Shown: positions 1 to 8,113 of the stretch, one piece after another
How positions within the stretch are numbered: position 1 is the first letter of the stretch
Layout of the letters: every line of letters starts with the position of its first letter
NCBI RefSeq assembly: GCF_007829435.1
Contig: NZ_VLJN01000023.1
Coordinates: 132,029-184,725 of the forward strand
Reading direction: 5' to 3'
DNA length: 52,697 nt
Origin: Cupriavidus gilardii J11
Lineage (GTDB): Bacteria; Pseudomonadota; Gammaproteobacteria; Burkholderiales; Burkholderiaceae
The notes under the pieces: model-generated
Told to the model about the DNA's origin: nothing
The model's input: only the letters and a program-made list of their open reading frames with translations
Database searches by the model: none
Translations under genes and position numbers: made by a program

Positions 1-24
1 CCTGCCATTGACCCAGGACGGATC

Positions 25-711
25 GTGGCCGCGAAGAAAACATCCGCGCTCAAGACCTGGTTTCTGACCGGCCTGCTGGTGCTGGTGCCGCTCGGCATCA
101 CGCTGTGGGTGTTGAGCCTCATCATCGGCACCATGGACCAGAGCCTCGCGCTATTGCCCGAGGCCTGGCAGTTCGACCGCCAGCTGTTCGGCATGCGCGT
201 GCCCGGCCTGGGCGCGATCCTGACGCTGCTGTTCATCCTGCTGGTGGGCGTGCTTGCGCACAACTTCATCGGCCAGCGCCTGGTGCGGTGGTGGGAGGCG
301 CTGCTGCACCATATCCCGGTGGTCGGTCCGATCTACTCCAGCGTCAAGCAGGTGTCCGACACGCTGCTGTCGTCGTCGGGCAACGCCTTCCGCAAGGCGC
401 TGCTGGTGCAGTACCCGCGCGAGGGCTCGTGGACCATCGCCTTCCTGACGGGCCGCCCGGGCGGCGACGTTTCCAATCATCTGCAGGGCGAATACGTCAG
501 CGTTTACGTGCCGACCACGCCGAATCCGACCTCGGGCTTTTTCCTGATGATGCCCAAGGCGGACACGATCGAACTCGACATGACCGTGGACGCCGCCCTC
601 AAGTACATCGTATCGATGGGTGTGGTAGCGCCGGCCGACCTGCCACGCAAGCCGGCTCCCGAACGCGCCGCGGGCGCGATCGCGGCCACCGACCCCTCGC
701 ATTCCAATTGA
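25..711 (+). CDS. DUF502 family integral membrane protein
   Basis: The 228-residue protein has two hydrophobic segments near residues 11-35 and 61-82, followed by a soluble C-terminal half with the conserved HHIPVVGPIYSSVKQ-type stretch typical of the DUF502 family. Members are inner-membrane proteins of unknown function, about 200 residues long, so this looks complete. The start is GTG, preceded by an AGGACGG element, and no upstream ATG fits. It lies 42 bases before aspS in the same direction, an arrangement common in Burkholderiaceae. The tail after residue 205 is low-complexity and Ala/Pro-rich. The function is not known and none is inferred. Confidence 0.85.
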   Translation: MAAKKTSALKTWFLTGLLVLVPLGITLWVLSLIIGTMDQSLALLPEAWQFDRQLFGMRVPGLGAILTLLFILLVGVLAHNFIGQRLVRWWEALLHHIPVVGPIYSSVKQVSDTLLSSSGNAFRKALLVQYPREGSWTIAFLTGRPGGDVSNHLQGEYVSVYVPTTPNPTSGFFLMMPKADTIELDMTVDAALKYIVSMGVVAPADLPRKPAPERAAGAIAATDPSHSN

Positions 712-753
712 CCGCGGGCCGTGCCGCGGCCGTGCTTTTCCGGGAATTCTCCA

Positions 754-2562
754 ATGTCCTCCATGCGTACTCACTACTGCGGTCTCGTGACCGAACAACT
801 GACGGGCCAGGAAGTGGCCCTGACCGGCTGGGTGCAGCGCCGCCGCGACCACGGCGGCGTGATCTTCATCGACCTGCGCGACCGCGAGGGCCTGGTGCAG
901 GTGGTCTGCGATCCCGATCGTCCGGAAATGTTCAAGGTTGCCGAGGACATCCGCAATGAGTTCTGCATTCGCGTGACCGGCAAGGTTCGCGCCCGTCCGG
1001 CCGGCACGGAGAATGCCAACCTGACCTCGGGCAAGATCGAGGTGCTGTGCCACGAGCTGTCGGTGCTGAACCCGTCGGTGACGCCCCCGTTCCAGCTCGA
1101 CGACGACAATCTGTCGGAAACCACGCGCCTGACGCACCGCGTGCTCGACCTGCGCCGCCCGCAGATGCAGTACAACCTGCGCCTGCGCTACAAGGTCGCG
1201 ATGGAAGTGCGCAAGTATCTGGACGCCCAGGGCTTCATCGACATCGAGACCCCGATGCTGGGCAAGAGCACGCCGGAGGGCGCGCGCGACTACCTGGTGC
1301 CGTCGCGCGTCAACCCGGGCCACTTCTTCGCGCTGCCGCAGTCGCCGCAGATCTTCAAGCAGATGCTGATGGTGTCGGGCTTCGACCGCTACTACCAGAT
1401 CACCAAGTGCTTCCGCGACGAGGACCTGCGCGCCGACCGCCAGCCGGAATTCACGCAGATCGACTGCGAGACCTCGTTCCTGACCGAGCAGGACATTCGC
1501 GACCTGTTCGAGAACATGATCCGCACGGTGTTCAAGAACGCGATCGACGTGGACCTGGACGCCACCTTCCCGGTCATGGAGTTCCGCGAGGCGATGGCCC
1601 GCTTCGGGTCCGACAAGCCCGACCTGCGCGTCAAGCTCGAATTCACCGAGCTGACCGACGTCATGAAGGATGTCGACTTCAAGGTGTTCTCGGGCCCGGC
1701 CAACAGCGACAACGGCCGCGTGGTCGCGTTGCGCGTGCCCGGCGGCGGCCAGATCTCGCGCGGCGAGATCGATGCCTATACGCAGTTCGTTGGCATCTAT
1801 GGCGCCAAGGGCCTGGCCTGGATCAAGGTCAACGAGGTCGCCAAGGGCCGTGATGGCCTGCAGTCGCCGATCGTCAAGAACCTGCACGACGCCGCCATCG
1901 CCGAGATCCTGAAGCGCAGCGGCGCGCAGGACGGCGACATCCTGTTCTTCGGCGCCGACAAGGCCAAGGTCGTCAACGACGCGATCGGCGCGCTGCGCCT
2001 GAAGATCGGCCATTCGGAGTTCGGCAAGAACAACGGCCTGTTCGAGGACGCGTGGAAGCCGCTGTGGGTGGTCGACTTCCCGATGTTCGAGTACGACGAG
2101 GAGGATGCACGCTGGGTCGCGATGCACCATCCGTTCACCAGCCCCAAGGACGAGCACCTGGAGTACCTGGAAACCGATCCGGGCAAGTGCATCGCCAAGG
2201 CCTACGACATGGTGCTCAACGGCTGGGAAATCGGCGGCGGCTCGGTGCGGATCTATCGCGAGGACGTGCAGAGCAAGGTGTTCCGCGCGCTGAAGATCAA
2301 CGAGGAAGAGGCGCGCGCGAAGTTCGGCTACCTGCTGGACGCGCTGCAGTACGGCGCGCCCCCGCACGGCGGCATCGCATTCGGCCTGGATCGTATCGTC
2401 ACCATGATGGCCGGCGCCGATTCGATCCGCGACGTGATCGCGTTCCCGAAGACACAGCGTGCGCAGGACCTGCTGACGCAGGCGCCAAGCTCGGTGGACG
2501 AGAAGCAGCTGCGCGAGCTGCATATCCGCCTCCGTACGCCCGAGCCGAAGGCTTCGGCGTAA
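754..2562 (+). CDS. aspS: Aspartyl-tRNA synthetase (bacterial type, probably non-discriminating)
   Basis: This 602-residue class II synthetase charges tRNA with aspartate in the cytosol. An N-terminal OB-fold anticodon-binding domain contains RRRDHGG at about residues 29-35. Class II motif 2 ([16 protein letters not shown]) begins near residue 220 and motif 3 (GGIAFGLDR) near 539, with the bacterial GAD insertion between them. The start at 754 ([10 protein letters not shown]) matches the usual N-terminus; ATG at 763 is an alternative. The reading frame also opens further upstream at 721, but that extension has no family support. His33 corresponds to His31 of the Pseudomonas aeruginosa enzyme, a residue linked to relaxed tRNA specificity, where E. 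coli has Leu. Confidence 0.97.
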   Translation: MSSMRTHYCGLVTEQLTGQEVALTGWVQRRRDHGGVIFIDLRDREGLVQVVCDPDRPEMFKVAEDIRNEFCIRVTGKVRARPAGTENANLTSGKIEVLCHELSVLNPSVTPPFQLDDDNLSETTRLTHRVLDLRRPQMQYNLRLRYKVAMEVRKYLDAQGFIDIETPMLGKSTPEGARDYLVPSRVNPGHFFALPQSPQIFKQMLMVSGFDRYYQITKCFRDEDLRADRQPEFTQIDCETSFLTEQDIRDLFENMIRTVFKNAIDVDLDATFPVMEFREAMARFGSDKPDLRVKLEFTELTDVMKDVDFKVFSGPANSDNGRVVALRVPGGGQISRGEIDAYTQFVGIYGAKGLAWIKVNEVAKGRDGLQSPIVKNLHDAAIAEILKRSGAQDGDILFFGADKAKVVNDAIGALRLKIGHSEFGKNNGLFEDAWKPLWVVDFPMFEYDEEDARWVAMHHPFTSPKDEHLEYLETDPGKCIAKAYDMVLNGWEIGGGSVRIYREDVQSKVFRALKINEEEARAKFGYLLDALQYGAPPHGGIAFGLDRIVTMMAGADSIRDVIAFPKTQRAQDLLTQAPSSVDEKQLRELHIRLRTPEPKASA

Positions 2563-2586
2563 TGCCGGTGGCGGGGTAGCGTCGCG

Positions 2587-2617
2587 AACGGCCGTGCGGG
2601 AGCGCGGCCGTTTTTTT
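2587..2617 (+). terminator. Rho-independent terminator after aspS
   Basis: Stem arms AACGGCCG (2587-2594) and CGGCCGTT (2605-2612) enclose a ten-base loop and run into seven T residues. It lies 25 bases after the aspS stop codon and separates aspS from the next gene. Confidence 0.9.
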
Positions 2618-2785
2618 GTTTGTGTGGGCTGTTGAGGGTGGGTTTTGGGGGGAGAAGGCAGTCACGAAGGGCGGTCACAGCAACCCCCCAAGTTTCCAAT
2701 TGTTTCCCATGGGAACGATCGGCCACCCCGCAAGGTCTTCCATCCGGCTGCCCACGCAGCACGCACCTGACAAGGGAGAACAAAG

Positions 2786-3699
2786 GTGACACTGGATATC
2801 GAACTGATCCGCCAATTCCTGCTTGACCATGCCGAGACGATCCTGACCTGGCTGGTGGCCGGACTGATCATGATGTTGCTGGCGCGGTTCGAGTTGCGGC
2901 GGGCCGTGCGCCGGTCCGCGCAGGCGATGTCGGAATCGGTGGCCACCACCGTCGCGGCGTGCGTGCCCGATATCGCGCAGGCCGCGCAGGCCGGCGCAGG
3001 CGAGGGCGGTGCGGTGCAGCTGCAACGCGCCGAGGCGCTGCGCCGCGTGGCGCTGGATACCGTCGCCGCCGTGATGGCCCGGGGCCGCTGGCTGGAAGAG
3101 GTGGGCAACCTGCGCCTGGCGGAGGACGCCCTGCTGCCCGGACGTCGGGGCAGCGGCGCCGATCCGCTGCTGGTGGTGGCACCGCAGCCGGTGGTGCAGG
3201 CCTATCTGGCGGCCCAGCGCAGTTTCGAGGCGGAGGCCAGCCGGCTGCAGGCGCTGCGCCGCGAGGCACTGTCGCTGCAGGAAGCGGCACAGGCATTGCA
3301 TGCGGAGGCCAGCCAGATCGAGCAGGAAACGGCCAGCATCGTGCTGCGCTTCGAGCAGGTCAACGCGCAGCCAGCGGCGCCCGCCGAGGCCGGGGACTAT
3401 CAACGTTTCCTGATCCAGAAATACCACGCGCTGGGCCAGCGCGAGAAGGAAGTCGCGCAGGCCCGCGCCGAGATGCAGGGACGGGGGGGCGGCGCCGCCC
3501 CGGGGGGGGGGGGGGGGGGGGGCCCCCCCCCCCCGCGGGGGGGCTGGCGACCGAGGCGCAAGCCGCGTCGGTGCGCTATACCGAGGCGCTGGCCCCGCTG
3601 ATGCAGCAACTGCGCGCGGCATGGGGCCATGGCGATTCGGCCGACGTGTTCGACGACTGGGTGCGCCAGAACGGCGCCCGGCGCGAGGAACAGGCATAA
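2786..3699 (+). pseudogene. Membrane-anchored coiled-coil protein interrupted by an abnormal G/C homopolymer (frameshifted as given)
   Basis: Translation from GTG at 2786 (good GGGAG seven bases upstream) gives a transmembrane segment near residues 17-36 and then a long Ala/Gln/Glu-rich helical region, reading normally to about residue 232. At 3483-3543 the DNA becomes G7, then G21 directly followed by C12, then another G7. The frame is lost, and the original-looking protein resumes in another frame (LATEAQAASVRYTEAL) and ends at 3699. The span is not a multiple of three. Codon usage on both sides is that of one gene of roughly 300 residues. The tract looks more like a sequencing or assembly artefact than biology, so the living gene is probably intact. 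The family is not recognised. Confidence 0.7.
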
Positions 3700-3799
3700 G
3701 GCGTCACTTCGCGGCGCGATCATGCCGATTTGTCAGACTGACGCCGGTGTTCGTGCGCGGCGCCTGCGTTAAGCTGTCAGCCTGTCTGCCCACGAGCCC

Positions 3800-4291
3800 A
3801 TGCCTTACAAGATTCCCGAATCCGTCCTGGTCGTGATCCACACGGCCGATTTGCAGGTGCTGCTGCTGGAACGTGCCGATCGCCCCGGCTTCTGGCAGTC
3901 CGTGACCGGAAGCCTTGATGCCCCGGACGAACCGTTGGCCCTGACCGCCGCCCGCGAGGTCGCCGAGGAGACCGGCATCGTCGCCGCCGAGCATCTGCTG
4001 GAGGACTGGGGCCACCATATCGAGTACGAGATCTATCCGGAGTGGCGCCATCGCTACGAGCCGGGCGTCACGCGCAACGTCGAGCACTGGTTCGGATTGC
4101 GGCTTCGCCAGCCGGTACCGGTCACGCTGGCGCCGCGCGAGCACCTGCAATACGTGTGGCTGCCGTGGCAGCAGGCCGCGGAGCGGTGCTTTTCCAGCAG
4201 CAATGCCGAGGCGGTGCGTCAGCTGGCGTGGCGCGCGGCCGCCGCGGGCGACACGACCGCCGCAGCGGGCGCCATGGGGGGCGCGCGATGA
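3800..4291 (+). CDS. nudB: Dihydroneopterin triphosphate pyrophosphatase (Nudix)
   Basis: This 163-residue Nudix hydrolase probably removes pyrophosphate from dihydroneopterin triphosphate in folate synthesis. The Nudix box lies at residues 37-60: G37, then E44, then REVAEETGI at 52-60. Six residues rather than five separate the first Gly from the first Glu, a one-residue insertion relative to the textbook pattern. The WQSVTGSL lead-in and the WRHRYEPGVTRNVEHWF stretch match NudB. It follows aspS with one gene between, the common order in this group. Its stop overlaps the next start (ATGA at 4288), which suggests translational coupling. The tail from about residue 150 is Ala/Gly-rich and weakly conserved in appearance. 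Confidence 0.88.
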   Translation: MPYKIPESVLVVIHTADLQVLLLERADRPGFWQSVTGSLDAPDEPLALTAAREVAEETGIVAAEHLLEDWGHHIEYEIYPEWRHRYEPGVTRNVEHWFGLRLRQPVPVTLAPREHLQYVWLPWQQAAERCFSSSNAEAVRQLAWRAAAAGDTTAAAGAMGGAR

Positions 4292-5079
4292 AGCTGCGCG
4301 TGGTCACCTACAACATTCACAAGGGCCTGACCGGCCTGTCTCGCAAGCCGCGCATCCAGCACGTGCGCGCCGGGCTGCAGACCGTCGATGCCGATATCGT
4401 GTTCCTGCAGGAAGTGCAGGACCGCAACGACAGGCTGGTGGCCGCCGCGCTGTTCGACTCCGACTACACGCAGCTGAACTACCTCGCCACCGACGCCTAC
4501 CCGCATTCGGTCTACGGCCGCAACGCGGTCTATGACCACGGACACCACGGCAACGCGATCCTGTCCCGTCATCCGATCCTGATGTCGGAAAACCTCGATA
4601 TCTCGGATCATCGCTTCGAGCAGCGCGGCCTGCTGCACGCGGTGGCGGATATCCACGGCATCGAGGCGCACCTGATCTGCGTGCATTTCGGCCTGTTCGC
4701 GCGCAGCCGCGCCCGCCAGGCGGAAGCGCTGGTGGACCGCGTGCGCACGGTCGTGCCGGCCGACGCGCCGCTGGTGATCGCGGGCGACTTCAACGACTGG
4801 AATCACCGGCTGGATGCGTTGATCTGCAATACGCTGGGCGCGCTGGAGGCATCGCAGGCGCGCGGCGCGCGGTTGCACACCTTTCCGAGCCACATGCCGT
4901 GGTGGCAGCTGGACCGCATCTATGTGCGGGGCTTCGAGATCGAGCGCGCCAGCGTGCTGACCGGCCGCGACTGGGCGCAGCGGTCCGACCATGTGCCGCT
5001 GGTGGCCGAACTGGCCCGGCCGCAGGTGCCCGAGCGCAATCCAGTGCATGTGGGCGAGGTCGCAGGGGCGCAGTCCTGA
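4288..5079 (+). CDS. Endonuclease/exonuclease/phosphatase (EEP) family hydrolase
   Basis: The 263-residue protein carries the EEP metal-dependent fold: TYNIHKG near residues 7-13, LQEVQ with the metal-binding Glu at 42, HFGLFARSR and GDFND in the middle, and the terminal SDHVPL histidine motif. The family includes DNases, phosphodiesterases and sphingomyelinase-like enzymes, and the exact substrate cannot be read from sequence. The start at 4288 overlaps the nudB stop by four bases. Gene order next to a cardiolipin synthase raises the possibility of a role in phospholipid turnover, but this is inference. No signal peptide is visible. Confidence 0.85.
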   Translation: MKLRVVTYNIHKGLTGLSRKPRIQHVRAGLQTVDADIVFLQEVQDRNDRLVAAALFDSDYTQLNYLATDAYPHSVYGRNAVYDHGHHGNAILSRHPILMSENLDISDHRFEQRGLLHAVADIHGIEAHLICVHFGLFARSRARQAEALVDRVRTVVPADAPLVIAGDFNDWNHRLDALICNTLGALEASQARGARLHTFPSHMPWWQLDRIYVRGFEIERASVLTGRDWAQRSDHVPLVAELARPQVPERNPVHVGEVAGAQS

Positions 5080-5113
5080 CCCTGTGGTCCGCCGGCCAGG
5101 CCGCGGCCCGGCG

Positions 5114-5623
5114 TCAGAGGTCCATGCGGGCGCGCACGAACGCGTAAATGCCGTCGATATCGTCGAGGTGGAATACCGGCAGGCCAGTGACCGCGGCCAC
5201 TTCGGCGGGCGAGTCCGTCGCTACTGCAACGACGCCCGGCAACGTCGGCCACAGCGGCGCGCGGCCATGGCCCGGGCGGTACACCTCCAGTTTCGGCACG
5301 CCGCTGTGCTTGTAACCCTCGACCAGCACCAGATCGGTATCGGCCGGCAGCACCGCCAGTGCGTCTTCCAGTTCCGGTGATGGATCGTCCTCGGCATAGC
5401 GCCGCATCAGCGTCAGGTGTCTCGCGCCCACCAGCACGACGTTGGCGCAGCCGGCCTCGCGCATCCGCCAGGAATCCTTGCCCGGGGTATCGGGGTCGAA
5501 CCCATGATGGGTGTGCTTGACGCCCGCGACGCGGCAACCCGCCTGCACGAAGCGCGGAATGAGTTGGTCCAGCAAGGTTGTCTTGCCGCTGCCTGAACTG
5601 CCGGTGATACCGAATACCTTCAC
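5114..5623 (-). CDS. mobB: Molybdopterin-guanine dinucleotide biosynthesis adaptor protein MobB
   Basis: This 169-residue P-loop GTPase-like protein starts at GTG (VKVFGITGSSGSGKTTL), with Walker A at residues 8-15. KHTHHGFDPDTPGKDSW and the LVEGYKHSG motif identify MobB, which assists MobA in attaching GMP to molybdopterin. The frame is open further upstream, but MobB proteins begin directly at the beta strand before the P-loop, so 5623 is chosen. It is transcribed against its neighbours and is divergent from the cardiolipin synthase gene with about 100 bases between them. No other molybdenum cofactor gene is in the window. Confidence 0.92.
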   Translation of the reverse strand: MKVFGITGSSGSGKTTLLDQLIPRFVQAGCRVAGVKHTHHGFDPDTPGKDSWRMREAGCANVVLVGARHLTLMRRYAEDDPSPELEDALAVLPADTDLVLVEGYKHSGVPKLEVYRPGHGRAPLWPTLPGVVAVATDSPAEVAAVTGLPVFHLDDIDGIYAFVRARMDL

Positions 5624-5723
5624 GATGGAACGTCGACCGAGGGGCGAAACCGCCACGATAGCAGAGCCGGATGCGCCGCGCCCCGCAATGGCCGGCAGGC
5701 GGCGTGTGCCTGATAATAGCGCC

Positions 5724-7067
5724 ATGTCGAGAATGGACAACACCACCGAACGCAGGGCGGGGCTCGCGGGCGAAGCTGACCGGAAAGGGGAAGGCGAGCC
5801 GGCACCTCCCGTGCCGATGGCGGCCGCTTCCCGGGCCCGCGCCGGCGCGATGCCGCGCATCACGCGCTCGGACATTGGCCGCGCCGTGCCGGGCAACCGT
5901 GTGGAGTTGCTGCGCGGTGGCCGTGAGTTCTTTCCGGCGCTGATCGAGGCCATCGATCAGGCGGTGCTGACCGTATCGCTGGAAACCTATATCTATGCCG
6001 ACGATGACGTGGGCCGTGCCGTTGCCGATGCACTTGTTCGCGCGGCCGAGCGCGGCGTCGCGGTGCAGTTGCTGGTCGACGGCTTCGGCGCCGGCGACAT
6101 GCCGGAGCCGCTGGCGGAGCGCCTGCACCGGGGCGGCGTGAAGCTGCGGGTCTATCGGCCCATCCGGGGCTTTCGCCTCGGGCGCCGCCACCTGCGTCGC
6201 CTGCACCGCAAGCTCGCCGTGATCGACCGGCAGATCGGCTTCGTCGGCGGCATCAATATCATCGACGACCACAACCATGGCCCCTTCGAGCTGGCGGACA
6301 TCGGGCCGCGCTACGACTTCGCCGTGAAGGTGACCGGGCCGCTGGCGGGCCAGATTGCGCTCACCGCGGAGCGCCTGTGGTGGCGGCTGGCGCTGGGCGG
6401 CGAGATGCGGCAGTCGGGACTGGCCGGCGTGGCCGCCGAGTTCCCGTTGCCGACCGATCTGCCGCCAGCGCGCCCGGAGCCCGACGGTGTCCGGGCGAGC
6501 CTGCTGTTGCGGGACAATCTGCGCAACCGCCGCACGATCGAGCGGGCCTATCTCCAGGCCCTGGGGGCGGCACGTCAGGATGTGATCATCGCGAACGCGT
6601 ATTTCCTGCCCGGTGCCAAGCTGCGCCGCGCGCTGCTGGCCTGCCGGGAGCGCGGCGTGCGCGTGCGGCTGCTGCTGCAGGGCATGGTCGAGTACAGGCT
6701 GCAGCACTATGCCACCCACTCGCTGTACAGCACGCTGCTGTCGGCCGGCGTCGAGATCCACGAATACAGCGAGAGCTTCCTGCACGCCAAGGTAGCCGTG
6801 GTGGACGACACCTGGGCCACGGTGGGGTCGAGCAATATGGATCCGTTCAGCCTGCTGCTGGCGCGCGAGGCCAATGTCGCGGTCCACGACGCCCGCTTTG
6901 CCGCCCTGCTGCGGACCGAGCTGGAGCGCGCGATCGCCGGACGCAGCCTGCAGGTGGTCGCGGAAACCCATGCGCGCCGGGGTGCCTTGCGCCGCTGCGT
7001 GGACTGGACCGCCTATATGCTGTTGCGCTTCGGCGTCATCGTCGCCGGGGTCACGGGACGCTACTGA
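5724..7067 (+). CDS. clsB: Cardiolipin synthase (phospholipase D family, ClsB-like)
   Basis: The 447-residue protein carries two HKD catalytic motifs: HRKLAVID at about 161-168 and HAKVAVVD at about 354-361, each followed by the expected Gly-Gly/Gly-Ser segment (FVGGINI, VGSSNMDP). There is no N-terminal pair of transmembrane helices, which fits ClsB rather than ClsA. It should condense a phosphatidyl donor with phosphatidylglycerol at the inner membrane. The first 45 residues are variable and low-complexity; an internal ATG (MPRITRSD, near residue 43) could be the true start. The C-terminus has a hydrophobic stretch (YMLLRFGVIVAGV) that may anchor it. Confidence 0.88.
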   Translation: MSRMDNTTERRAGLAGEADRKGEGEPAPPVPMAAASRARAGAMPRITRSDIGRAVPGNRVELLRGGREFFPALIEAIDQAVLTVSLETYIYADDDVGRAVADALVRAAERGVAVQLLVDGFGAGDMPEPLAERLHRGGVKLRVYRPIRGFRLGRRHLRRLHRKLAVIDRQIGFVGGINIIDDHNHGPFELADIGPRYDFAVKVTGPLAGQIALTAERLWWRLALGGEMRQSGLAGVAAEFPLPTDLPPARPEPDGVRASLLLRDNLRNRRTIERAYLQALGAARQDVIIANAYFLPGAKLRRALLACRERGVRVRLLLQGMVEYRLQHYATHSLYSTLLSAGVEIHEYSESFLHAKVAVVDDTWATVGSSNMDPFSLLLAREANVAVHDARFAALLRTELERAIAGRSLQVVAETHARRGALRRCVDWTAYMLLRFGVIVAGVTGRY

Positions 7068-7195
7068 CCGCGCACGCAGCCGTGTTGCCGTGCGCCAAAA
7101 TGCGACCCGTTGATGCCGTCATCCGGTTCATGTCGTGGTGTCGGCGTCCCTTGCTGCGGCGCAGTCGTTTTAGAAAACCGGGTCTAATTTAAAAC

Positions 7196-7224
7196 TTGAT
7201 GCCAGCCCGCCGCGCCAGAATAAT
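7196..7224 (+). promoter_or_regulatory. Sigma-70 promoter for the TetR/beta-oxidation operon
   Basis: TTGATG (7196-7201), a 17-base spacer and AATAAT (7219-7224). The expected transcription start near 7231 falls inside the palindromic operator, which fits a repressor blocking this promoter. It lies in the 331-base gap between clsB and the regulator gene. Confidence 0.55.
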
Positions 7225-7226
7225 CT

Positions 7227-7238
7227 GAACGACCGTTC
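7227..7238. promoter_or_regulatory. Perfect palindromic operator, probably for the adjacent TetR-family regulator
   Basis: GAACG-AC-CGTTC is a perfect 12-base inverted repeat directly after the -10 element. TetR proteins bind such palindromes, and its position over the start site predicts autorepression together with control of the downstream genes. I did not see a second copy in the window. Confidence 0.6.
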
Positions 7239-7398
7239 TTTTTTGGCTTAGACTGCGTGCAACGGCGGTACCGGAATCGCGTACATTGCGCGGTTAAATA
7301 ACCGGTCCGACACGCCGTTGAAGCAAGGGCAAATGCCACGCGGACCATGGGTGCCGCGGGGCGCTCAGGTCGGCCCAAGAAAGTACGGAGAAAACATT

Positions 7399-8043
7399 AT
7401 GCGACACCAGTCAGCCCGTCTCGAATCCGCCCCATCCGCTTCCCCCGCGCCGATGCGCAAGGGGGAAATGACGCGAGTGGCGATTCTCGACGCCGCACTG
7501 GAACTGTCGTCCCGCGATGGGCTGGAGGGTTTGACCATCGGGCTGCTCGCGGAACGCATGCAAATGAGCAAGAGCGGCGTGTTCGCGCATTTCGGTTCGC
7601 GCGAAGACCTGCAGGTCGAGGTGGTGCGGGAGTATCACCGACGCTTCGAGCAGGAGGTGTTCTACCCCTCGCTGAAAGAGCCGCGCGGATTGCCGCGGCT
7701 GTGGTCGATGGTGCGACGCTGGATGGAAAAGCGCATCCAGGAAGTCACCACCGGCTGCATCTATATCAGCGGGGCGGTGGAATACGACGACCGCGCGGAG
7801 AGCTCCGTGCGCGACGAACTGGTCAAGAGCGTCACGATCTGGCGGGCGGCGCTGACGCGCGCCATCGATCAGGCCAAGGAAGAGGGCCATCTGCGCGCGG
7901 ATTGCGATCCACGCCTGATGCTGTTCGAGATGTACAGTCTGGAGCTTGGACTGCATCACGACGCCCGCTTCCTGCGGCTGCCCGACAGCGCCGAGCTTGC
8001 CATGGTCGCGCTGAACAAATTGATCGAGTCTTACCGTACCTGA
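7399..8043 (+). CDS. TetR/AcrR-family regulator of the fatty-acid degradation operon
   Basis: The 214-residue protein has an N-terminal helix-turn-helix at about residues 45-67 (TIGLLAERMQMSKSGVFAHFGSREDL), then a ligand-binding domain resembling the TetR_C domain of fatty-acid regulators. The start at 7399 has a GGAG eight bases upstream; a longer frame from 7318 lacks a ribosome site. It is followed 70 bases later by acyl-CoA dehydrogenase and appears to head that operon. A betaproteobacterial TetR regulator of fatty-acid degradation named FadP has been inferred by comparative genomics; identity with it is plausible but not proven here. The ligand is likely a long-chain acyl-CoA. Confidence 0.85.
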   Translation: MRHQSARLESAPSASPAPMRKGEMTRVAILDAALELSSRDGLEGLTIGLLAERMQMSKSGVFAHFGSREDLQVEVVREYHRRFEQEVFYPSLKEPRGLPRLWSMVRRWMEKRIQEVTTGCIYISGAVEYDDRAESSVRDELVKSVTIWRAALTRAIDQAKEEGHLRADCDPRLMLFEMYSLELGLHHDARFLRLPDSAELAMVALNKLIESYRT

Positions 8044-8113
8044 CGCCGCCGTGGCGTTGCGTGCCTCGGGCACGAAGCGGCGTGGCGGCTTTGACAACTT
8101 CAAGGAGATCTTG

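Noticed and set aside
1-11. Possible end of an upstream gene (Cys-His-stop)
   Set aside because: TGC CAT TGA would fit the end of an FmdB-type zinc-ribbon protein often found upstream of DUF502, but three codons cannot support a call.
151-2523. Long minus-strand open frame (790 residues) antisense to DUF502 and aspS
   Set aside because: It mirrors the strong third-position G/C bias of the real plus-strand genes; its product is His/Arg/Gln-rich with no recognisable domain. Similar long antisense frames occur opposite the acyl-CoA dehydrogenase (7832-9943) and other genes.
3483-3543. Phase-variable contingency tract
   Set aside because: G21 next to C12 plus a lost segment fits a technical fault better than slipped-strand variation, which normally uses one homopolymer and keeps the frame recoverable.
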